DNA of 64,000 bases from Herbaspirillum sp. GW103 (lineage in GTDB: Bacteria; Pseudomonadota; Gammaproteobacteria; Burkholderiales; Burkholderiaceae_D), in contig NZ_AJVC01000003.1 in assembly GCF_000261365.1 (NCBI RefSeq), positions 620,001 through 684,000 of the forward strand. Direction: 5' to 3'. The notes below the pieces were generated by a model. That model saw only the letters and a list, made by a program, of their open reading frames with translations, had not been told where the DNA came from and ran no database searches. The position numbers were made by a program, and so were the translations under genes. The first letter of the stretch is position 1, and the number at the start of each line of letters is the position of its first letter. Shown here piece after piece: positions 8,947 through 17,702 of the stretch.

Positions 8947-9293
8947 ACGATCTGACGATAAGAGGTGTGTAACGATAGCACGCCTGAGGTCGCCGCGTAG
9001 ATGCACAATCGTACATATAGTATATCGCTGCAACTGAATTCCATGCGCAAGGCCGCCACCCGTGCGGCCCCGCTGGCATCCGGCTTGTGCGGCCATTTCG
9101 GGGGGCGCCGACTGTATCGTTGCCGGAAGCGGGCAACTGTTCCCAAATAGGTTCTGGTTTGCCGATGCGGCCTTGTGCTTGAGACTTCACATCAGGTGCA
9201 ATAGACATGAAAAAGGGAGCCGAAGCTCCCTTGTTCACTGCCGCTATTTCAGTGTCAGGCGGGGCCTTGCGGCGCATCGCCTGTCATCCTGTC
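8947..9293. other. Gap between moaA and rne: possible moaA promoter, rne terminator
   Basis: 347 bp without a credible gene. On the minus strand TATACT (9019-9024) could be a -10 element for moaA, about 75 bases before its ATG; the -35 is poor. The rne terminator is annotated separately at 9208-9232. I see no recognisable Moco riboswitch fold here, though I could not run a covariance search. Confidence 0.4.
9208..9232 (-). terminator. Rho-independent terminator of rne
   Basis: On the minus strand AAGGGAGC-TTCG-GCTCCCTT is followed by TTTTC: an 8-bp stem with a stable TTCG tetraloop and a U-run, about 60 bases past the rne stop. Confidence 0.88.
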
Positions 9294-12200
9294 TCAGCGG
9301 CGGGTTTCGACCTGCACCAACGGTTCGGTCGATTGCGGCGGCAGCGGCTTGCGCTCGCGCGGCACGTGCGGTGCCGGGACGAACGAGGCGGCGGCTTCCT
9401 GGGCGGCGCGCAGCTTGACCGGATCGGTCGTGGCCAGGGTCAGGCCGGCTTGCGACAGCATCTGCTGCAGCGAGTCCCACTGTGCGCCGTTGCCGGTGGA
9501 ACTGGCATGGGCGGCAGGCGCGGCAGCAGGGGGGGCTGCCACCGGTGCCGGTTCGATGACCGCCGGGGCCGGGCTGGCTTCCACGGCCTCGACGCTATCG
9601 AGCAGGCTGATCTGTTGCGGCACCGCAGGAGCTGCCGGGGCAGCCGGAGCGGCTTGCACCACCTCGACCGGGGCTTCCGATGCGGCCGGAGCCGCAACGG
9701 GGGCCTGGACCGGCTCGAAGGCCGGGGCCGGGGCGAAGCTGGCATCGATGGATGGCGCTGCCGGTTCGATGACCGGCTGGTTCGCGAACACGGCCTGGGT
9801 CGCTTCAGCAGCGGCAGCGGCCACGGCTTCCACGGAATTCACACCGCTTTCGACCTGGGCAGCCACTTCGGGTTGGGCTTGTTCCGGCACTGGCGAGGCG
9901 GCGAAGGAGGCTTGCGCCACTGCCGCCTGGGCGACTTCCACCGGTGCAGCCGGGGTGTCAGCAGCGACGGTCTCGACGTTCATGCTGACGGCGGCGGCAC
10001 TGGCCACGACCGCCGTGTCGACGCCTTCGACAGCTTCGACGCCTTCGGCGGTCTCGTTGGCTTCACCTTCGCCATTGTCGATGACGTTGCCGTTTTCATC
10101 GCGTTCGCGACGATGACGGTTGCGGCCACCACGACGGCGACGACGACGCGGCTCGGTAGCGCCTTCAGCGGCTTGCGTACCCTCGACGCCTTCAGCGCCT
10201 TCGGATCCTTCGACTTGTGCGGCATCCACCTGGGCAGCCTGCTCGTCACCGGACAGGGCCACGGCCACGCCTGCGGTGGTGGCTGCGCCGGCAGCCAGTG
10301 CGGCTTCCAGCGGCAGACCTTCCTCGGCCTTGGGGTCCTTGCGTTCACCACGCGGTGCGCGCGGTTCACGCGGGGCACGCGGTTCACGGCCTTCACGCGG
10401 CTCGCGGCCTTCGCGCGGTTCGCGGACTTCACGCGCTTCGTTGCGACGGGCTTCCTTCGGTTCCTGGCCTTCGCGGGCCTCGCGCGGCTCACGGCCTTCG
10501 CGGGCTTCACGCGGCTCGCGGCCTTCCCTCGGTTCGCGCGGACCACGCGGCGGACGGGCCTGCTTGGCTTCGGCCGTTTCGCCGGCCTTCAGTTCGACGG
10601 CGGCCGGGCCACGTGCTGCGCGCTGTTCTGCGTTGCGTTCGCCACGCTCGCCACGTTCAACGCGCTCGCCACGTTCACCGCGTTCACCACGGTTGCGGTT
10701 GCGGCCATTGCGATCACCACCGCGGCCATTGCGCTCACCCTCACGCTTGGCCGGGGTCTTGGCTTCGACGGCAGCAGGTGCTTCCACCGGTGCAACCGGC
10801 TTCTTGCGGAAGAAGGCAAAGATCTTGCCCAGCAGACCGGACTCCGGTGCCAGGGTCGGCGGCGGTACGACAGCGGCCACCGGTTCCGGGGCCTTGCGCT
10901 CGACGATGGGGGCCGGCTGGTCGGGGGTGATGCCCTTGACCACGGCTTCCTGGCGCGGACGCACTTCTTCCTTCTGGCGCTGGCTGTAGCCGATGTCGGT
11001 ATCGGCTTGCTCGGCCATGGTATAGCTGGCTTGGGCGTCGTCCAGGCGCGGATCGTCGTGCTTGATCCGTTCCATCTTGTAGTGCGGGGTTTCCAGGTGC
11101 TTGTTGGGGATCATGATGACGGTGACGCGATGGCGCGTCTCGATCTTCAGGATTTCGCCCCGTTTTTCATTGAGCAGGAAGGCAGCCACGTCCACGGGCG
11201 CTTGCACGTGGATGGCAGCTGAATTTTCCTTCATGGCCTCTTCCTGGATGATGCGCAGCACCTGCAGGGCCGAGGATTCGGTATCGCGGATGTGGCCGGT
11301 GCCGTTGCAACGCGGGCAGGTCACGTGGCTGCCTTCGGAGAGCGACGGACGCAGGCGCTGGCGCGACAGTTCCATCAGGCCAAAGCGGGAGATCTTGCCC
11401 ATCTGAACGCGGGCGCGGTCGTGGTGCAGGGCGTCCTTGAGACGGCCTTCCACCTCGCGCTGGTTCTTGGAGTTCTCCATGTCGATGAAGTCGATCACGA
11501 TCAGGCCGCCCAGGTCGCGCAGGCGCAACTGGCGGGCCACTTCATCGGCGGCTTCGAGGTTGGTGTTGAAGGCGGTGGTCTCGATGTCGCTGCCACGGGT
11601 GGCGCGCGCCGAGTTCACGTCCACCGACACCAGGGCTTCGGTGTGGTCGATCACGATGGCGCCGCCCGAGGGCAGCGGGACCGTACGCGAGTAGGCGGTC
11701 TCGATCTGGTGTTCGATCTGGAAGCGCGAGAACAGGGGGACGTCGTCGCGGTAGCGCTTGACGCGGTGGACCATGTCCGGCATCACGTGGGCCATGAACT
11801 GCTGGGCCTGGTCGTGGATGTCGTCGGTGTCGATGAGGATTTCGCCGATGTCGGGCTGGAAGTAGTCGCGGATGGCGCGGATGACCAGCGAGGATTCCTG
11901 GTAGATCAGGAAGGCGCCCGAGGCGGTCTGGCCGGCGCCTTCGATGGCGCGCCAGAGCTGCATCAGGTAGTTCAGGTCCCACTGCAGTTCATCGACGTTG
12001 CGGCCGATGCCGGCGGTGCGGGCGATGACGGACATGCCATTGGGCAGGTCCAGCTTGTCCATGGTTTCGCGCAGTTCCTGGCGGTCTTCGCCTTCGACAC
12101 GGCGCGACACGCCACCACCGCGCGGGTTGTTGGGCATGAGCACCAGGTAGCGGCCGGCCAGGGAGATGAACGAGGTGAGGGCCGCGCCCTTGTTGCCGCG

Positions 12201-12521
12201 CTCTTCCTTCTCGACCTGGACGATGATTTCCTGGCCTTCGCGCAGCGCTTCCTTGATGCTGGCGTTACGGACGTCGATGCCTTCCTTGAAGTAGGAACGG
12301 GCCACTTCCTTGAAGGGCAGGAAGCCGTGGCGTTCTTCGCCGTAGTTGACGAAGCAGGCTTCCAGCGAGGGCTCGATGCGGGTGATGACGCCCTTGTAGA
12401 TGTTGGACTTGCGCTGCTCGCGTCCGGTGGTTTCGATGTCGATGTCGATCAGTTTCTGACCGTCAACGATCGCTACGCGCAGTTCTTCCTGCTGCGTGGC
12501 GTTGAACAACATACGTTTCAT
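9294..12521 (-). CDS. rne: Ribonuclease E
   Basis: 1075 residues. RNase E is the membrane-associated endonuclease that starts mRNA decay, processes rRNA and tRNA, and scaffolds the degradosome. The N-terminal catalytic half has the S1 domain (about 35-120), the RNase H-like and DNase I-like region, Mg2+ ligands Asp301 (LVSVDVNSA) and Asp344 (LIVIDFIDM), and the Zn-link cysteines Cys402/Cys405 (CPRCNGTGH) used for tetramer formation. From about residue 500 the protein is disordered: a basic RNA-binding stretch with GERGERGE and EPRE-type repeats, an RRRRRRGGRNRHRRER arginine-rich box, then an Ala/Pro/Glu/Val-rich tail. The start follows GGAG. It is divergent from rluC over an 821-bp gap. Confidence 0.97.
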   Translation of the reverse strand: MKRMLFNATQQEELRVAIVDGQKLIDIDIETTGREQRKSNIYKGVITRIEPSLEACFVNYGEERHGFLPFKEVARSYFKEGIDVRNASIKEALREGQEIIVQVEKEERGNKGAALTSFISLAGRYLVLMPNNPRGGGVSRRVEGEDRQELRETMDKLDLPNGMSVIARTAGIGRNVDELQWDLNYLMQLWRAIEGAGQTASGAFLIYQESSLVIRAIRDYFQPDIGEILIDTDDIHDQAQQFMAHVMPDMVHRVKRYRDDVPLFSRFQIEHQIETAYSRTVPLPSGGAIVIDHTEALVSVDVNSARATRGSDIETTAFNTNLEAADEVARQLRLRDLGGLIVIDFIDMENSKNQREVEGRLKDALHHDRARVQMGKISRFGLMELSRQRLRPSLSEGSHVTCPRCNGTGHIRDTESSALQVLRIIQEEAMKENSAAIHVQAPVDVAAFLLNEKRGEILKIETRHRVTVIMIPNKHLETPHYKMERIKHDDPRLDDAQASYTMAEQADTDIGYSQRQKEEVRPRQEAVVKGITPDQPAPIVERKAPEPVAAVVPPPTLAPESGLLGKIFAFFRKKPVAPVEAPAAVEAKTPAKREGERNGRGGDRNGRNRNRGERGERGERVERGERGERNAEQRAARGPAAVELKAGETAEAKQARPPRGPREPREGREPREAREGREPREAREGQEPKEARRNEAREVREPREGREPREGREPRAPREPRAPRGERKDPKAEEGLPLEAALAAGAATTAGVAVALSGDEQAAQVDAAQVEGSEGAEGVEGTQAAEGATEPRRRRRRGGRNRHRRERDENGNVIDNGEGEANETAEGVEAVEGVDTAVVASAAAVSMNVETVAADTPAAPVEVAQAAVAQASFAASPVPEQAQPEVAAQVESGVNSVEAVAAAAAEATQAVFANQPVIEPAAPSIDASFAPAPAFEPVQAPVAAPAASEAPVEVVQAAPAAPAAPAVPQQISLLDSVEAVEASPAPAVIEPAPVAAPPAAAPAAHASSTGNGAQWDSLQQMLSQAGLTLATTDPVKLRAAQEAAASFVPAPHVPRERKPLPPQSTEPLVQVETRR
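10340..10545 (-). repeat. Low-complexity repeats inside rne (EPRE-type)
   Basis: The DNA is a degenerate tandem array of about 12-18-base units rich in CGCGG and TTCACG, encoding variants of REPREGREPRE and EAREGREPRE in the RNA-binding scaffold of RNase E. The array should be prone to slippage. The opposite strand stays open through it only because of this composition. Confidence 0.7.
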
Positions 12522-13342
12522 GTTTTCACTCCGGGATCCGAAGATCCTTCAAATGGCCCGTCCGTATGTGGTAGCGGGCCAAAAGTACAGGGGATGTACG
12601 CGAGAACGAAGTGATTGGGGAGGCAATTGCCTTGATTGTGTCAGTGCGCCTTAGCGGGCGCTCCAGCACAAGGGGGCGCGGATGCGGCAGACGGGAACGC
12701 CGGGCAGCACCGTATCCGCGCCGCGCGCTCCGCCATAGGCGGTCGCGCAGGCAACTGCGGACGGTAAGCTGGTCTGTGGAGCCAAACGTAACATGGTGAT
12801 GGGTTGGCGACGGCGATCGGGTTCTGCTGCATCAACCGGCAAGCCTCGCGGTGCTTCGGTCAGGACTGCGGCAGGGCCCGGGCAATGCGCTGCAAGAGGG
12901 GCGGGCGGATGAGCCTGCCACCGGTTGCGCTGCATGATGCTGCATGTTGCAGCATATTGCCGGGGGCTGTGCGCTGCGGACCTGAACCGGAACACCGGAT
13001 GCGAGTCTTGCCAGACTTTTATCCTGATGATCCAAACAATTCTGTTCCACTTCCAGGCGCGCTGTCCGATTGCAACTGCGGTGCAAACTGGAATCGCGCA
13101 AGGAAGGTGCGTACTCGTTTCGAGGCCTTTACGTGGACCAGGCAAGCGACATGATCGGCTGTATTGTCAACCGTTGCAGCGCTTTTATTGCGTCTGCGAT
13201 GCCGCGCGTCGTGGTTTTCGGGGCCCCCTTCGTCTATTTTGCAAATGAGCGAGGCTGACGAAGACTCCTCTTGTGTAGAATGTTCCTTTTTTATTCTACT
13301 GACGCCGTTTTTTGATCGGCGTCAATCGATTATATATTCAAA
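12522..13342. other. Divergent rne/rluC intergenic region (821 bp)
   Basis: No credible gene; short open frames show no family resemblance and differ in composition from the neighbours. It should hold the rne promoter and a long rne leader (RNase E autoregulates through its leader in E. coli) plus the rluC promoter. Two structures stand out: a perfect inverted repeat TGCTGCA-TGT-TGCAGCA at 12938-12954, and GACGCCG-N9-CGGCGTC at 13301-13323, just ahead of rluC. The last 80 bases are AT-rich, as expected for a promoter. Confidence 0.5.
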
Positions 13343-14410
13343 ATGAAGGACTTAGCGAGATTTTCTAGGGGGGCTTCTGAAAGCGCCGCAGCCGCGCCCG
13401 CCTCCCGGAGCGAAGCAGCCTCGCAGAACCTTCCCCAGGTGCAGTTGCTGACCATTTCCGACGAGGAAGCGGGGCAGCGGATCGACAATTTCCTGCTGCG
13501 CATCTGCAAGGGCGTTCCCAAGAGCCATATCTACCGTGTCCTGCGTTCGGGCGAGGTGCGCGTCAACAAGGGCCGCATCGACCAGACCTACCGCCTGGCC
13601 GAAGGCGACGTGGTGCGCGTGCCGCCAATACGAGTTGCAGAAAAGCAAGAGCAGGTCGTGCCGGGTGCCGAATTCCGCATCCTGCTGGAAGACAGCCACA
13701 TGCTGGTCATCGACAAGCCGGCCGGGGTGGCCGTGCACGGCGGCTCCGGCGTGAGCTATGGCGTGATCGAGCAGTTGCGCGCGGCGCGCCCCCAGGCCAA
13801 GTTCCTCGAGCTGGTGCACCGCCTGGACCGCGATACCTCGGGCGTGCTGCTGATCGCCAAGAAGCGTTCGGCCCTGACCAACCTGCACGACCAGATGCGC
13901 GAAGGCACCACCGACAAGCGTTATTTCACGCTGGTGCAGGGGGACTGGAAGAACGCCCGCCAGCACGTGAAGTTGCCACTGTTCAAGTACAGCACGCCCG
14001 ATGGCGAGCGCCGCGTGCGGGTGCAGGCCGACGGCCAGCCTTCGCACACGATCTTTTCGCTGTTGCGCCGCTTCGGTGAATTTGCCCTGCTGGAAGCTGA
14101 ACTGAAGACCGGCCGCACCCATCAGATTCGGGTGCACCTCTCTTCCAGCGGTTTTCCCATCGTGGGCGACGACAAGTACGGGGACTTCACCCTCAACAAG
14201 TCGCTGCAAAAGGCCGAGGGCAGCCGCGTGGCCTTCAAGCGCATGTTCCTGCACGCCTGGCGCATCAGCTTCCGCCATCCGGAAAGCGGCGAGACCGTCA
14301 CTCTCAAGGCTGGGCTGCCCGAAGAATGCGCGCGTTTCCTGCGCAGCCTCGAAGGCGGTGCCGAGGGCGATCTGCTGCCCCACAACATGCTGGCCGGGAC
14401 AGAACAGTGA
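13343..14410 (+). CDS. rluC: 23S rRNA pseudouridine synthase RluC
   Basis: 355 residues. RluC makes pseudouridines 955, 2504 and 2580 of 23S rRNA. After a variable Ala/Ser-rich N-terminus, an S4 RNA-binding domain covers about 43-100 (RIDNFLLRICKGVPKSHIYR, SGEVRVNKGR). The catalytic domain carries the RluA-type motif HRLDRDTSG with catalytic Asp162, and later LKTGRTHQIRVHL and IVGDDKYG. Adjacent rne/rluC in opposite directions is the order also found in E. coli. It heads a probable operon with the HAD phosphatase, Rieske protein and sppA. Confidence 0.95.
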   Translation: MKDLARFSRGASESAAAAPASRSEAASQNLPQVQLLTISDEEAGQRIDNFLLRICKGVPKSHIYRVLRSGEVRVNKGRIDQTYRLAEGDVVRVPPIRVAEKQEQVVPGAEFRILLEDSHMLVIDKPAGVAVHGGSGVSYGVIEQLRAARPQAKFLELVHRLDRDTSGVLLIAKKRSALTNLHDQMREGTTDKRYFTLVQGDWKNARQHVKLPLFKYSTPDGERRVRVQADGQPSHTIFSLLRRFGEFALLEAELKTGRTHQIRVHLSSSGFPIVGDDKYGDFTLNKSLQKAEGSRVAFKRMFLHAWRISFRHPESGETVTLKAGLPEECARFLRSLEGGAEGDLLPHNMLAGTEQ

Positions 14411-14535
14411 AGGGGTGCACGCAGCGGTCCGGGATGTGATACTTTCTGCCCGGCATTGACACAATCGCATGTCCCTCTGCCAATTGCCGATCCGGCAAGC
14501 AGCGCCAGGACATGCCAGCAGAAAGAACTCGACAC

Positions 14536-15195
14536 ATGGCAAGAAAGCAATTCGACCTGATCGTCTTCGACTGGGACGGCACCCTGATGGACAGCACCTC
14601 CACCATCGTGCGCTGCATCCAGGCGGCTGCGCGCGACCTGGGTCTGCCCATTCCCGACAAGAGCGCGGCCTCCTACGTGATCGGCCTGGGATTGCAGGAT
14701 GCGATGCAGGCGGCCATTCCGGATGTGGATCCGAAGTACTATCCGCGCATCGTGGAGCGTTATCGCCATCATTATCTTGGACAGGACAAGGATCTGACGC
14801 TCTTTGAGGGCGTGCCGGAGATGCTGGCCGACCTGTCACAGCAGGGCTACTTCCTGGCGGTGGCCACCGGCAAGAGCCGCGTCGGGCTGAACCGGGCCAT
14901 GAATACCACCGGCCTGCTCTCCAAGTTCGACGCCACCCGCTGCGCCGATGAGACCTTCTCCAAGCCGCATCCGGCCATGTTGCAGGAACTGACCCGCGAA
15001 CTGGGCCAGGACATGCACCGCACCCTGATGATCGGTGACACCACCCATGACCTGCAGATGGCCATCAATGCCGGTGCCAGGGGCGTGGCGGTGGAGTTTG
15101 GCGCGCATCCGCCGCAGCAGTTGCAGGCGTTGTCGCCACTTTATTCAGCCCCTTCCATCCGCGAGCTGCATCAGTGGCTCAATGAGCACGCCTGA
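14536..15195 (+). CDS. HAD-superfamily phosphatase, subfamily IA (phosphoglycolate phosphatase-like)
   Basis: 219 residues from ATG 14536, preceded by GAAAGAA at a proper distance; an in-frame ATG at 14512 has AGGA only one base away. HAD motif I is DWDGT (nucleophile Asp12, acid Asp14), motif II is the ATGKSR region (Thr/Lys), and motif III/IV is MIGDTTHDLQMA. The cap sequence places it with Gph-like and nucleotidase-like members; the substrate cannot be read from sequence. The association with rluC is common in betaproteobacteria. Gap to the next gene is 5 bp. Confidence 0.88.
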   Translation: MARKQFDLIVFDWDGTLMDSTSTIVRCIQAAARDLGLPIPDKSAASYVIGLGLQDAMQAAIPDVDPKYYPRIVERYRHHYLGQDKDLTLFEGVPEMLADLSQQGYFLAVATGKSRVGLNRAMNTTGLLSKFDATRCADETFSKPHPAMLQELTRELGQDMHRTLMIGDTTHDLQMAINAGARGVAVEFGAHPPQQLQALSPLYSAPSIRELHQWLNEHA

Positions 15196-15200
15196 GGCGC

Positions 15201-15581
15201 ATGGCCGTGACGACACCAGAAGAAATCTTCATCTGCCCCTCCAGCGCCCTTCAGGAGGGCGGTTTGGGCAAGCGTTTCCCGGTGCAGCTGCATGGGGACG
15301 AGACCACCGGCTTCGTGGTGCGTTACGGCGGAGTGGTCTATGGCTATTTGAATCGCTGTGCGCATGTACCCATCGAACTGGACTGGGCCGAGGGCGAATT
15401 CTTCGAATCCAGCGGCCTGTATCTCATGTGCGCAACACATGGCGCGGTTTATGCGCCCGATACCGGAAAATGCGAAGGCGGACCTTGTACCGGCGCGCAT
15501 TTGCGTAAGATCATGGCGGTGGAACGGGACGGCCAGGTGTTCTGGCGTCCGGATGACATCGTCCAGCCCGTCGAGGCATGA
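15201..15581 (+). CDS. Rieske [2Fe-2S] ferredoxin-like protein
   Basis: 126 residues, a single Rieske domain. Cluster ligands are Cys53-x-His55 (NRCAHVP) and Cys77-x2-His80 (MCATHGA). There is no membrane segment or catalytic domain, so it is a soluble electron carrier or an assay-type ferredoxin of unknown partner. It starts five bases after the HAD gene stop, with GAGG at 15194-15197, so the two should be co-translated. Its association with rluC, HAD and sppA is conserved in related bacteria as far as I know, but the functional reason is not established. Confidence 0.9.
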   Translation: MAVTTPEEIFICPSSALQEGGLGKRFPVQLHGDETTGFVVRYGGVVYGYLNRCAHVPIELDWAEGEFFESSGLYLMCATHGAVYAPDTGKCEGGPCTGAHLRKIMAVERDGQVFWRPDDIVQPVEA

Positions 15582-15630
15582 GCTTCGCGGAAAACCAGTG
15601 CAGCGCGGCTGCGCTGCCTAGAGTGAGCCT

Positions 15631-16662
15631 ATGAGCAACAACCAATCTGACAACCCGCAAGACCGTCCTCCCCAGTCTTCCCCGTCGCCGTCTTCCTCCA
15701 TTCCCGCCAGCGTGCGCGAGGACAAGAAGAGCGGCTGGGAACGTGATGTCCTGGAAAAGCTGGCCCTGTTCGCCGTCAAGGAACAGCGCGCCCGCCGCCG
15801 CTGGGGCATTTTCTTCCGCATCGCCATCCTGGCGGTGATCGTGCTGGGCGGCTGGATGGCCTTTACCTACAACAAGATCGAGAGCGAGCCGCTGGGTCCG
15901 CATACTGCGCTGGTGGAAATCCGCGGCACCATCGAGTCCGAAGGCCAGGGTTCGGCGGCGGTGGTCATTCCGGCGCTGGACAAGGCCTTCGCCGCCAGCG
16001 ATTCGGTGGGCGTGATCCTGAAGATCAACAGCCCCGGTGGCAGCCCCGTACAGGCCGGCATGATCAACGACGAGATCACCCGCCTGCGCAAGGAGTACCC
16101 CAAGAAGCCGATCTACGTGGTGGTCGAGGAGATGTGCGCCTCCGGTGGCTATTACATCGCCGTGGCCGCCGACAAGATCTTCGTCAACAAGGCCAGCCTG
16201 ATCGGTTCGGTGGGCGTGTTGATGGACGGTTTCGGCTTCACCGGGCTGATGGACAAGCTGGGCGTGGAACGTCGCCTGCTCACGGCGGGCGAGAACAAGA
16301 GCTTCCTCGATCCCTTCAGCCCGCAAAGCCCGAAGCAGCGTGACTATGCGCTGTCGATGCTGCAGGAGATCCACCAGCAGTTCATCGACGTGGTGCGCCA
16401 GGGGCGTGGCACGCGCCTCAAGGAAACCCCGGACACCTTCTCCGGTCTGGTCTGGACCGGTGCCAAGGCAGTCGAGCTGGGTCTGGCCGATGGCTATGGC
16501 ACGGTCGACAGCGTGGCGCGTGACGTCATCAAGGCCGAGGACGTGGTGGACTACACCCAGACCGAGAACCTCTCCGAACGCGTGTTGAAGAAGTTCGGCG
16601 TGGCCTTCGGTGCCGGGTTTGCCAAGACACTGATGTCGGCACCGCTGTCGCATTTGCGATAA
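15631..16662 (+). CDS. sppA: Signal peptide peptidase SppA, S49 family
   Basis: 343 residues, the short single-domain form (E. coli SppA has two domains). A Pro/Ser-rich cytoplasmic N-terminus is followed by one membrane helix (about 57-80, WGIFFRIAILAVIVLGGWMAF) and the S49 protease domain. The Ser-Lys dyad is Ser171 (CASGGYYIA) and Lys223 (GENKSFLDPF); the spacing of 52 equals that of the B. subtilis enzyme. The role is degrading cleaved signal peptides in the inner membrane. Last gene of the rluC operon; terminator follows. Confidence 0.94.
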   Translation: MSNNQSDNPQDRPPQSSPSPSSSIPASVREDKKSGWERDVLEKLALFAVKEQRARRRWGIFFRIAILAVIVLGGWMAFTYNKIESEPLGPHTALVEIRGTIESEGQGSAAVVIPALDKAFAASDSVGVILKINSPGGSPVQAGMINDEITRLRKEYPKKPIYVVVEEMCASGGYYIAVAADKIFVNKASLIGSVGVLMDGFGFTGLMDKLGVERRLLTAGENKSFLDPFSPQSPKQRDYALSMLQEIHQQFIDVVRQGRGTRLKETPDTFSGLVWTGAKAVELGLADGYGTVDSVARDVIKAEDVVDYTQTENLSERVLKKFGVAFGAGFAKTLMSAPLSHLR

Positions 16663-16681
16663 GCCATTGCACAGCCCCCAT

Positions 16682-16720
16682 GACAAAGGCCGGTTGCTGA
16701 CGCAATCGGCCTTTGTCTTT
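16682..16720 (+). terminator. Rho-independent terminator after sppA
   Basis: GACAAAGGCCG pairs with CGGCCTTTGTC (16707-16717), an 11-bp perfect stem followed by TTTG, between convergent genes. Confidence 0.8.
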
Positions 16721-16736
16721 GTGGCGGGGCGAGGGC

Positions 16737-17501
16737 TTATTCGGCCAGCAGCAGGAATACCGTGGGCTTCTTGTGGAAGTCCGGTGCCTTGTTCGCCGCC
16801 AGCGCCGCCTTCCATTGCGCGGCGGTCTGCGTGCGCACCGCTTCGGTAGGCAGCGACAGATCGGTGGCCACGCAGATCAGCGTGCCCGGCTGGCAGGACT
16901 GCGCCAGTGCCTCCAGCATGGCGCCGTTGCGATAGGGCGTTTCGATCAGCAGCTGGGTCTGCTTCTCCTTGCGGGAACGGTCTTCCAGCTGGCCGATGCG
17001 CTTGGTGCGTGCTGCCGCATCGGTGGGCAGATAGCCGTTGAAGGCGAAGCTCTGGCCATTCAATCCGCTGGCCATCACCGCCAGCAAGAGCGAAGACGGA
17101 CCGACCAGCGGTCGCACCAGGATGCCATGCTGATGCGCCAGTCGCACCAGGTTGGCGCCGGGGTCGGCCACGGCCGGCACGCCCGCTTCCGAGATCAGGC
17201 CGCCGTCACGGCCCGCCAGTAGCGGTGCCAGCAGCGCGGGCAGGGCGGCAGGGGGCGTGTTGACGTTGAGCTCGCTGATCTGGATTGCCTGGATGGGCTG
17301 GGCCAGCGGGGTATTGCTCCCCAATAGTTTGAGGAAGGCGCGCGTGGTCTTGGCGTTTTCGGCCACGAAATAATCCAGGCGCGCCGCGATGGCCTGCACC
17401 TGGCGCGGGATGATGGCTTCCAGCGGGTGCATGGCGCCAGCGTCGGTGAGGAGTTCGGTACTTCCCAGCGTGTTGGGAACCAGGTAAAGAATGCCGGGCA
17501 T
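16737..17501 (-). CDS. RsmI-like SAM-dependent methyltransferase
   Basis: 254 residues of the tetrapyrrole-methylase fold shared with RsmI (2'-O-methylation of C1402 in 16S rRNA). Family features: N-terminal LYLVPNTLG, RDGGLISEAGVPAVADPGANLVRLAHQHG (GxPxxxDPG loop), VGPSSLLLAVMASGLNG, ETPYRNGAMLEAL. It diverges from authentic RsmI at the N-terminus (which usually reads VxTPIGNLxD), so it is a paralogue with an uncertain target. Convergent with sppA, divergent from ppx. Confidence 0.82.
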   Translation of the reverse strand: MPGILYLVPNTLGSTELLTDAGAMHPLEAIIPRQVQAIAARLDYFVAENAKTTRAFLKLLGSNTPLAQPIQAIQISELNVNTPPAALPALLAPLLAGRDGGLISEAGVPAVADPGANLVRLAHQHGILVRPLVGPSSLLLAVMASGLNGQSFAFNGYLPTDAAARTKRIGQLEDRSRKEKQTQLLIETPYRNGAMLEALAQSCQPGTLICVATDLSLPTEAVRTQTAAQWKAALAANKAPDFHKKPTVFLLLAE

Positions 17502-17584
17502 GGAAGGGAAATGGGATAAATTGTATAAAATAATATTTGCAACGCAGCACGACTTCGCCGACCCGCCATTTTACAGGGTGCAGG

Positions 17585-17618
17585 CTGTCATCAAAGTGTA
17601 ATGCGCGCCCATTATCTT
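17585..17618 (+). promoter_or_regulatory. PHO box and -10 element upstream of ppx
   Basis: CTGTCAT-CAAA-GTGTAAT (17585-17602) matches the PhoB consensus CTGTCAT-N4-CTGTCAY at 12 of 14 half-site positions. Exactly ten bases downstream lies TATCTT (17613-17618), a 4-of-6 match to a sigma-70 -10; PhoB-dependent promoters normally have the box in place of the -35 at this distance. The predicted start is about 78 bases before the ppx ATG. Confidence 0.65.
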
Positions 17619-17702
17619 GTCGGCTGGGAGACAGGATGCGGTTTAAATTATTTAGCAATTGCTGTGTGCCGTTCGGCGTACAGCCCTTGCGAAAGGAAAT
17701 GA

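Noticed and set aside
8947..9096. N-terminal extension of moaA
   Set aside because: No MoaA homology before residue MNKRV, and the region includes the likely promoter.
8947..9096. Moco riboswitch upstream of moaA
   Set aside because: I could not recognise the conserved fold by eye; only a covariance search could settle it.
9207..11222. 671-codon open frame antisense to rne
   Set aside because: It is the opposite strand of the RNase E repeat region; the peptide is low-complexity (RF/TR/GR-rich), has no domain and no ribosome site, and exists because of GC-rich codon structure.
13312..13325. FNR/CRP-like TTGAT-N4-GTCAA before rluC
   Set aside because: It overlaps the GACGCCG hairpin, has one mismatch in the second half, and there is no reason to expect oxygen control of rluC.
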